From: an uncultured Lachnospiraceae bacterium
Lineage (GTDB): Bacteria; Bacillota_A; Clostridia; Lachnospirales; Lachnospiraceae
Assembly: GCA_949957035.1 (NCBI GenBank)
Contig: CATLIP010000058.1
Location: forward strand, 1-11,473
Direction of reading: 5' to 3'
Length of the DNA stretch: 11,473 nt
Shown here: one piece after another, positions 6,342-11,473 of the stretch
Layout of the letters: the number at the start of each line of letters is the position of its first letter
How positions within the stretch are numbered: the stretch's first letter is position 1
Notes under the pieces: generated by a model
Database searches by the model: none
Seen by the model: the letters and a program-made list of their open reading frames with translations, nothing else
What the model was told of the DNA's origin: nothing
Translations under genes and position numbers: made by a program

Positions 6342-9300
6342 ATGGGGGTAGCATGGACGAAGGAGCAACGGCAGGTCATTGACTTAAGGGACAGGAATAT
6401 TCTGGTGTCGGCAGCGGCGGGCTCGGGAAAGACGGCAGTTCTGGTGGAGCGTATTATTTCGATGCTGACCAGTGATACAAAGCCTGTGGATGTAGACCAT
6501 CTGCTGATTGTGACATTTACCGAGGCGGCCGCGGCAGAGATGAAGGAGAGGATTCGGGCGGCCATTGAGAAGAAGCTTTTGGAGTTCCCGAACAATGAGC
6601 ATCTGAAACAGCAGGCGACGCTGATACATAATGCCCGGATTACCACTATTCACAGCTTCTGCCTGTCTGTCGTGAAGGACCATTTTCATGCCATTGGCAT
6701 TGACCCGGGGTTTCGGACCGGAGAGGAAGGGGAACTGAAGCTTATGCGCCGGGAGGCGCTTTCAGATATGTTGGAGGAGAAGTACAGGCAGGGAAGCGAG
6801 AGGTTCCTTAATTTTTCTTTGGCCTACGGGAACGGCAGGGATGATAAAAAGCTTGAGGAGTTAATCCTGAAAATCTATGAATTTTCCCGCAGTTACCCGG
6901 ACCCGAAGGAATGGCTTGACAGATGTAAGGAGGGGTACTGTATAGACAGCTTGGAGGAATTGGAGGAAAGCGAAGCAGTCCGTCTTGCGATGGAGCATGC
7001 AAAGGAGTATCTGGGGGAGGCTGACAGCCTGCTTGAGGAAGGTCTTGCCGTCTGTATGGAGGCAGACGGACCGTCCGCCTATGAGAGCACGCTTCTGAAT
7101 GACCGGCAGATAGTTAAGAGGCTGTTGTCCGCCGGTTCTTTTGAGAAAATGACAGAGGCCATGGCAGATATCTCATGGGTGCGTCTTGCCGCTAACAGGG
7201 ATAAGACTGTGTCCGAGGAAAAGGCTGCGAAAGTCAAGGCAATCCGGGAGGAAGTCAAAGGGATTGTGAAGGAGCTTGCAGGCCAGTATTTTTATCAGAG
7301 CGTTGAAGAGAACCTTAATGACCTTCGGGCGTGCCGTCCTGCCATGGAGGAGCTTGTGGAGCTGGTGCTTTTGTTCTCGGAACAGTTTGAGGAAAAGAAG
7401 AGAAGTCAGAATATGATTGATTTCTCTGATATGGAGCAGTATGCACTGCAGATTTTGGCAGAGAAGACCGATGAAGGGTTTCGGCCGTCGGCTGCGGCGC
7501 GGGAGTATCAGGAGCAGTTCCGGGAGATTATGATTGACGAGTATCAGGACAGCAATTTGATACAGGAGACGATTCTTACCAGTATTTCCACCGTATGGCA
7601 GGGACGTCACAATATTTTTATGGTGGGGGACGTAAAGCAGAGTATTTACCGTTTTCGCCTCTCAAGGCCAGAGCTTTTCATGGAGAAGTTCCATACGTAT
7701 GAGGTGTGCGCTCCAGAAGGCAGAGATACAGGGTGTGCGAAACAGAGGATAGATTTACATAAGAATTTCCGCAGCAGGAAAGAAGTCTTAGACAGTGTGA
7801 ATTATATTTTCCGGCAGATTATGACACGAAAGCTGGGCGGGATTGTATATGACGATAAGGCGGCTCTGTATGTGGGAGCAGACTATGAGGATGGAGAGAA
7901 TCTTGAGACAGAAGTTCTGGTTATCGACAGCAGCTTTAAGGAGTGGGAGGATGAGCCGGGACAGGAGAACGGGTTTGGCGAAGGGCAGGACGACATGGAG
8001 AAATCCAGCGCGGCTGCAAGAATGACAGACCGGGAGCTTGAGGCCCGGGGGATTGCGGGACGAATACGAAAACTTCGGGAAGAACATCAGGTTATTGATA
8101 AGAAGACGGGAAAGTTTCGTTCGGTCCGATACTCGGATATTGTGATTCTGACAAGAAGTATACAGGGATTTGCCGATGTATTTACAGAAGTATTGAACAG
8201 GGAAGGAATACCTGCCTGTGCGGGGACGAGGGAGGGATATTTTGCGGCGCAGGAGATTGGCGTGCTGCTGGACTACCTGCGCATCCTCGACAACCAACAG
8301 CAGGATATTCCGCTGGCGGCAGTTCTGGCCTCAGCCTTTGGCGGTCTGACAGAAGAGGAGCTTGCCGTAGTAAGAAGTGAGTATAAGGAGGTACCCTTCT
8401 TTCAGGCGGTCAGTTGCTATAGTATAGAAGGAAATAACCCGTCAATCCAAAGGAAACTTAAGGAATGTCTGGGACAGATGGCGGCGTTTCGCAGGATTGT
8501 CCCCTATACGTCCATTCACGAACTGCTGTGGAGGATTCTGGAAGAAACGGGATACGGGGATTATGTCTCTGCACTGCCGGGAGGCGAACAGAGGCAGGCG
8601 AACTTAGATATGCTTGTGGAGAAGGCAAGAGCCTTTGAAGCCGGCAGCTACAAGGGGCTGTTCCATTTCGTGCGCTATGTGGAGCAGTTACAGAAGTATG
8701 ATGTGGACTATGGGGAAGCAAGTTTGGAGGACGAACAGTCGGATACAGTGCGCATTATGACGATTCATAAGAGTAAAGGTCTTGAGTTTCCTGTGGTGTT
8801 TGTGGCAGGTATGGGGAAACGGTTCAACCTGCAGGATGCCAGAAGCAGCGTGGTTCTCCATGCCAGGATGGGCGTGGGACTGGATGCCGTCGATATTGAG
8901 AAGAGAACGAAGAGTCCGAGTATTGTAAAGAAGGCAATGCAGAAAGAAGAAGCGCTTGACAGCCTTGGGGAAGAGCTGCGGGTATTGTATGTCGCATTTA
9001 CAAGGGCAAAGGAGAAGCTAATCATTACCGGAACAATCTCAAATCCGGAGAAAAAAATGGCGGAATATGAGATGATTGGCGTGCAAAAGGAGGAACCCCT
9101 GTCTTTTAGACGGCTGAGCAAGGCTAACACCTATTGGGACTGGCTCCTTTTGGCGCTGACTCGGATTCCCAAGGGAGTTCCCATTGTGGAGAATATATTA
9201 ACCTTTGAGGATATTGTAAAAGAAGAGATAGAGGAAGAGACGAAAGGCCGTATCACGAAGACCATGTTGGAACACTGGGATACGGGAACCATCTATGAGC

Positions 9301-10031
9301 CCAACATGCATGAGACGCTGAAAGAGCAGTTTTCCTACCGGTATCCTTATGCCAAAAGCCGCCGTCAGAAGCTTAAGTTTACGGTATCCGAGTTAAAGAA
9401 ACGGAGCTATCTGTTGGAGACGATAGGGGAGGAGACGGAGGAATTCGGGGAGATGCCTTATGAGGAGCCGGATGTGGTGCCCCTGGTGCCTAAGTTTCTC
9501 AAGGGAGAGGAAGAATTGACGGGCGCTTCCCGGGGGACGGCGTACCACAGGCTGATGGAGCTTCTGGATTTTTCCAGAGAGTATGATAAGGAGAGCCTTT
9601 TGGAGGCTATGCATATCTATACGGAAGAGGGGAAAATGAAGGCGGATATGGCAGACTGTATTCGTGGGGAGGATATTCTTAGGTTCCTTAAAAGCCCGGC
9701 AGGGAGGCGGATGAGAGAGGCAGCGAAGGCAGGGAAGCTTTGGAAGGAGCAGCCCTTCGTACTTGGCGTTGACGCGCGTGAGATTTATCCCGACGAACAG
9801 GAGGGCGAGCAGATTCTGGTTCAGGGGATTATCGACGTGTATTTTGAAGAAGAGGATGGACTGGTGGTGCTGGATTATAAGACCGATAAGATTTTTAAGG
9901 CGGAGGAGCTTTATGAGAAATACCATGCGCAGCTTGACTATTACGGTAAGGCGCTGGAGCAAATGACGTTAAAAAGGGTGAAAGAGAAGATTCTCTACTC
10001 CTTTACCATCAAAAAGGAAATAAAATGCTAA
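6342..10031 (+). CDS. addA: ATP-dependent helicase/nuclease subunit A (AddA)
   Basis: AddA is the 3'-5' superfamily 1 helicase and second nuclease of AddAB, acting on double-stranded DNA ends in recombinational repair. At 1229 residues it has the family's full length. Helicase motifs appear in order: Q motif WTKEQ (5-9), Walker A AAAGSGKT (24-31), Walker B IDEYQDS (398-404), motif III MVGDVKQSIYRFR (427-439), motif V MTIHKSKGLEF (806-816) and motif VI LYVAFTRAKEKL (882-893). The C-terminal RecB-type nuclease has H1069 in GTAYHRLMELL, D1165 in GIIDVYF, D1178 and K1180 in LDYKTDK, and a downstream AQLDYY, so it appears intact. AGGAAGAGG at 6325-6333 lies 8 nt before the ATG, inside the end of addB. 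Its stop overlaps the next gene's start by 7 nt. Gene order addB-addA is as in Bacillus. Confidence 0.97.
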   Translation: MGVAWTKEQRQVIDLRDRNILVSAAAGSGKTAVLVERIISMLTSDTKPVDVDHLLIVTFTEAAAAEMKERIRAAIEKKLLEFPNNEHLKQQATLIHNARITTIHSFCLSVVKDHFHAIGIDPGFRTGEEGELKLMRREALSDMLEEKYRQGSERFLNFSLAYGNGRDDKKLEELILKIYEFSRSYPDPKEWLDRCKEGYCIDSLEELEESEAVRLAMEHAKEYLGEADSLLEEGLAVCMEADGPSAYESTLLNDRQIVKRLLSAGSFEKMTEAMADISWVRLAANRDKTVSEEKAAKVKAIREEVKGIVKELAGQYFYQSVEENLNDLRACRPAMEELVELVLLFSEQFEEKKRSQNMIDFSDMEQYALQILAEKTDEGFRPSAAAREYQEQFREIMIDEYQDSNLIQETILTSISTVWQGRHNIFMVGDVKQSIYRFRLSRPELFMEKFHTYEVCAPEGRDTGCAKQRIDLHKNFRSRKEVLDSVNYIFRQIMTRKLGGIVYDDKAALYVGADYEDGENLETEVLVIDSSFKEWEDEPGQENGFGEGQDDMEKSSAAARMTDRELEARGIAGRIRKLREEHQVIDKKTGKFRSVRYSDIVILTRSIQGFADVFTEVLNREGIPACAGTREGYFAAQEIGVLLDYLRILDNQQQDIPLAAVLASAFGGLTEEELAVVRSEYKEVPFFQAVSCYSIEGNNPSIQRKLKECLGQMAAFRRIVPYTSIHELLWRILEETGYGDYVSALPGGEQRQANLDMLVEKARAFEAGSYKGLFHFVRYVEQLQKYDVDYGEASLEDEQSDTVRIMTIHKSKGLEFPVVFVAGMGKRFNLQDARSSVVLHARMGVGLDAVDIEKRTKSPSIVKKAMQKEEALDSLGEELRVLYVAFTRAKEKLIITGTISNPEKKMAEYEMIGVQKEEPLSFRRLSKANTYWDWLLLALTRIPKGVPIVENILTFEDIVKEEIEEETKGRITKTMLEHWDTGTIYEPNMHETLKEQFSYRYPYAKSRRQKLKFTVSELKKRSYLLETIGEETEEFGEMPYEEPDVVPLVPKFLKGEEELTGASRGTAYHRLMELLDFSREYDKESLLEAMHIYTEEGKMKADMADCIRGEDILRFLKSPAGRRMREAAKAGKLWKEQPFVLGVDAREIYPDEQEGEQILVQGIIDVYFEEEDGLVVLDYKTDKIFKAEELYEKYHAQLDYYGKALEQMTLKRVKEKILYSFTIKKEIKC

Positions 10032-10294
10032 GGCTTGTAATTATCTGTCTGATTGTGATGAATGTGGCGGGGTTTGTGGTATTTGGCTATGATAAACGTT
10101 GTGCCAGGCTTAACAGATGGAGGGTGTCGGAGAGGACGCTGCTTTTGATTGCTCTCTTAGGGGGCAGCGTTGGGAGCTGTGCCGGGATGTATGTGTTCCG
10201 GCATAAGACAAGACATTGGAAGTTTCGAATCGGTCTGCCGATTATTATGCTGCTTCAATTTTGTCTCGTTTATTATTTACAAGGAAGCCAATAG
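10025..10294 (+). CDS. DUF1294 family small membrane protein
   Basis: An 89-residue integral membrane protein of the DUF1294 family, function unknown. Three hydrophobic segments are visible, at residues 2-20, 39-58 and 69-86. The family signature is clear: GYDKRCARLNRWRVSE (21-36) in the first cytoplasmic or external loop, then LLGGSVGSCAGMYVFRHKTRHWKFRIGLPII (44-74), with the RHKTRH block between the second and third segments. The ATG lies inside the addA stop region (7-nt overlap), with AAGGA at 10014-10018, 6 nt upstream, so it is likely translated by coupling to addA. Nothing in the sequence explains a link to DNA repair; it may just be an operon passenger. A long hairpin begins at the last base of its stop codon. 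Confidence 0.92.
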   Translation: MLRLVIICLIVMNVAGFVVFGYDKRCARLNRWRVSERTLLLIALLGGSVGSCAGMYVFRHKTRHWKFRIGLPIIMLLQFCLVYYLQGSQ

Positions 10295-10332
10295 AAACAG
10301 GGGATCCGGAGATTTTCCGGCTCCCCTGTTTC
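10294..10332 (+). terminator. Long hairpin closing the addBA-DUF1294 operon
   Basis: GAAACAGGGGA (10294-10304) pairs with TCCCCTGTTTC (10322-10332). After one T-C mismatch, CCGGA (10306-10310) pairs with TTCCGG's last five bases (10316-10320) around a 5-nt loop. This makes 16 paired bases plus one mismatch, starting at the last base of the stop codon. The T run that should follow is poor: only TTT inside the 3' arm, and six T at 10354-10359, over 20 nt away. A terminator is the likeliest role, but an RNA-stabilising 3' hairpin is possible. Confidence 0.7.
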
Positions 10333-10347
10333 GCGATTATGATAGTA

Positions 10348-10369
10348 ATATTATTTTTTAAAATAATAT
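10348..10369 (+). repeat. Perfect 10-bp inverted repeat just upstream of the padR promoter
   Basis: ATATTATTTT at 10348-10357 and AAAATAATAT at 10360-10369 are exact reverse complements with a 2-nt gap. The repeat ends 3 nt before the -35 box. It may be an operator for PadR or another dimeric regulator. The very AT-rich setting makes chance palindromes more likely, so this is only a candidate. Confidence 0.4.
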
Positions 10370-10372
10370 GGG

Positions 10373-10401
10373 TTGACAAATCATATTATACGGAATATAA
10401 T
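10373..10401 (+). promoter_or_regulatory. Consensus sigma-A promoter of the padR-DUF1700 operon
   Basis: TTGACA at 10373-10378 and TATAAT at 10396-10401 are both perfect consensus hexamers at the ideal 17-nt spacing. Transcription should begin near 10408, giving a leader of about 54 nt before the padR ATG. Such a strong promoter ahead of a repressor gene fits an operon that is normally held off by its own product. Confidence 0.88.
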
Positions 10402-10403
10402 AT
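10383..10403 (+). promoter_or_regulatory. Candidate PadR operator overlapping the -10 box
   Basis: ATATTATA at 10383-10390 and TATAATAT at 10396-10403 form a perfect 8-bp inverted repeat with a 5-nt centre, and its right arm covers the -10 hexamer. The core ATATTAT also occurs at 10348-10354 and 10432-10438, and its complement at 10363-10369. PadR-family proteins are known to bind dyads over their own promoters, so autoregulation here is a reasonable inference, not shown. Confidence 0.4.
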
Positions 10404-10461
10404 AGATACAAAAACAATATTACACAAATTAATATTATATTCTAAGCAAAGGAGTGAGAAC

Positions 10462-10785
10462 ATGGTATTTAACACCGGAGCAGCCCTCCTTGATGCTATC
10501 GTACTGGCGGTTGTATCCCGTGAAAAAGAAGGGACTTACGGATACAAGATTACTCAGGATGTCAGGACGACCATCGAAGTATCAGAATCCACATTGTACC
10601 CTGTGCTGCGAAGGCTCCAGAAGGATGAATGCCTGGAGGTATACGACAGGCAGATTGACGGACGGAACCGGCGTTATTATAAGATAACGGTGAGGGGCAG
10701 TGCACAACTGGATCTATATCGGGTAGAGTGGAAGAATTATTCGGTCAAGATTAATGATTTATTTGAGGGAGGGATATCTGTATGA
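10462..10785 (+). CDS. PadR family transcriptional regulator
   Basis: A 107-residue winged-helix DNA-binding protein of the short PadR type. Visible are the first helix (residues 7-19), EGTYGYKITQDV (23-34, the usual YGYxI motif), the recognition helix VSESTLYPVLRRLQKDECLEVY (about 40-61), and the wing with GRNRRYYKITVRG (67-79). A short C-terminal helix (82-100) would form the dimer interface. The ATG at 10462 is set by AAGGAG at 10449-10454, 7 nt upstream. The frame stays open further 5', but that part overlaps the DUF1294 gene and the promoter and is not coding. The stop overlaps the next start as ATGA. PadR genes are commonly paired with DUF1700 genes, and the regulator probably controls this operon in response to an envelope or antimicrobial cue; the ligand is unknown. 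Confidence 0.95.
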   Translation: MVFNTGAALLDAIVLAVVSREKEGTYGYKITQDVRTTIEVSESTLYPVLRRLQKDECLEVYDRQIDGRNRRYYKITVRGSAQLDLYRVEWKNYSVKINDLFEGGISV

Positions 10786-11473
10786 ATCGCATAGAGTTTA
10801 TGACAGAGTTGGCAGCATTATTACAGGATGTTCCGGAAGATGAACGTAGAGATGCGATGAAGTATTACAACGATTATTTTGACGATGCCGGAGAAGAAAA
10901 TGAGTCCCAGGTAGTCGAAGAATTGGAAAGTCCGGCAAAGGTAGCGGCCACCATTAAGGCAGATCTTGAAAGCTCATCGAAGGAACACGGTGAATTTACG
11001 GAGAAGGGCTACAGTGATTCGAGATTCGAGCACAAAGAGATGCCAGTGGGAAGAGAAGATAAGGAGAACAGTTACCGTTATGGCAGCAGCCAGGAGAATA
11101 ACTACCGTGGACATAATTATCAGGATAACAGCTATCAGGGAGGTTATGGCAGCGGTAATTATCAGGGAGGCTACAGTAATGAAGAATATCAGGGACACGG
11201 TTATGAAAGTGCCGGACAGACACCGCCCAGGACGAATAATGTATTGAAGGTATTTCTGATTATCATGCTTGTGATCGTGGGTCTGCCTATTGTACTTCCG
11301 GTTTCCATAGCAATTATTGTAGTCATTTTCGCAGGAATCATTTCATTGATTGCGGTATTCGGATCATTAGTGATTGCGTCTGTGGCAGTTGCATTTGCCG
11401 GAGTGTGTGTGTTCATTGCAGGACTGGTAAGTCTGGTGCCAGAGCTGGCGGTAGGCTTAGCCCTGATTGGGAC
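10782..11473 (+). CDS. DUF1700/HAAS domain membrane protein, 3' end outside the window
   Basis: The gene starts with ATG at 10782, overlapping the padR stop by 4 nt, with GGGAGGGA (10767-10774) 7 nt upstream. It is still open at the window end after 230 codons. Residues 1-65 are the helical DUF1700/HAAS domain (MNRIEFMTELAALLQDVPEDE, then YYNDYFDDAGEENE and VVEELESPAKVAATIKADL). Residues about 66-152 are a disordered polar linker, very rich in Tyr, Gly, Gln, Asn and Ser, with 9-residue repeats at 118-144. From residue 154 onward it is almost wholly hydrophobic, with at least two and probably three membrane segments (154-182, 183-204, 205-229). The family is known as a companion of PadR regulators; HAAS is thought to be a signalling or regulator-contacting domain. 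The linker would let a cytoplasmic domain reach away from the membrane. Remaining membrane segments and any further domain lie beyond the window. Confidence 0.9.
   Translation, partial: MNRIEFMTELAALLQDVPEDERRDAMKYYNDYFDDAGEENESQVVEELESPAKVAATIKADLESSSKEHGEFTEKGYSDSRFEHKEMPVGREDKENSYRYGSSQENNYRGHNYQDNSYQGGYGSGNYQGGYSNEEYQGHGYESAGQTPPRTNNVLKVFLIIMLVIVGLPIVLPVSIAIIVVIFAGIISLIAVFGSLVIASVAVAFAGVCVFIAGLVSLVPELAVGLALIG
11133..11213 (+). repeat. Three imperfect 27-bp tandem repeats in the DUF1700 linker
   Basis: TATCAGGGAGG occurs at 11133-11143 and 11160-11170, and TATCAGGGA at 11187-11195, exactly 27 nt apart each time. The units encode YQGGYGSGN, YQGGYSNEE and YQGHGYESA (residues 118-126, 127-135, 136-144). 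A related TATCAGGAT sits out of phase at 11118-11126. The in-frame period suggests growth of the linker by tandem duplication. Confidence 0.8.

Noticed and set aside
10216..10461. Longer open frame upstream of padR
   Set aside because: It runs through the DUF1294 gene, the hairpin and a consensus promoter. PadR homology begins at 10462, which has its own ribosome binding site.
10966..11247. 93-aa + strand frame rich in Arg, Ile and Val inside the DUF1700 gene
   Set aside because: It is an out-of-frame reading of the Tyr/Gly repeat linker, and its apparent repeats are the 27-bp repeats in another frame. The same holds for the - strand frames at 10974-11223.

Overview
The window looks like chromosome from a Gram-positive, low-to-mid G+C Clostridia member, most likely of the family Lachnospiraceae. 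This rests on the addB-addA order, strong AGGAGG-type ribosome binding sites, the DUF1294, PadR and DUF1700/HAAS genes, and roughly half G+C by eye. Every gene found is on the + strand. No rRNA, tRNA, CRISPR array, insertion sequence, integrase or phage gene was seen. The species call is inference, because no search was possible.

Layout. (1) Positions 1-1080 hold the 3' part of a diaminopimelate-epimerase-like gene, in which both expected catalytic cysteines read as serine, and a closely spaced GNAT acetyltransferase. (2) Positions 1081-2038 hold a 103-base leader and an unrecognised 284-aa soluble protein. The leader has an exact match to the sigma-28/SigD -10 motif and inverted repeats that can cover the ribosome binding site. 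(3) Positions 2039-2978 hold a candidate promoter and a secreted C39-like (papain-fold) cysteine peptidase homologue. (4) Positions 2991-10294 hold addB, addA and a small DUF1294 membrane protein, with gaps of 3 nt and an overlap of 7 nt, closed by a long hairpin. AddA and AddB together form the helicase-nuclease that processes double-strand breaks for RecA-dependent repair. (5) Positions 10346-11473 hold a consensus sigma-A promoter set among AT-rich inverted repeats, then a PadR repressor and a DUF1700/HAAS membrane protein overlapping by 4 nt. The last gene runs off the window end and carries a Tyr/Gly/Gln/Asn-rich linker built of 9-residue repeats.

How the genes work together. The only clear functional complex is AddAB. 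The PadR-DUF1700 pair is probably an autoregulated envelope sensing or signalling unit. The others (amino-acid epimerase family, acetyltransferase, unknown protein, surface peptidase) share direction but show no obvious common pathway.

I did not find a complete, convincing new system. The best leads are the cysteine-less DapF homologue, the possible motility-sigma control of the unknown protein, and the PadR/HAAS locus with its repeat linker.
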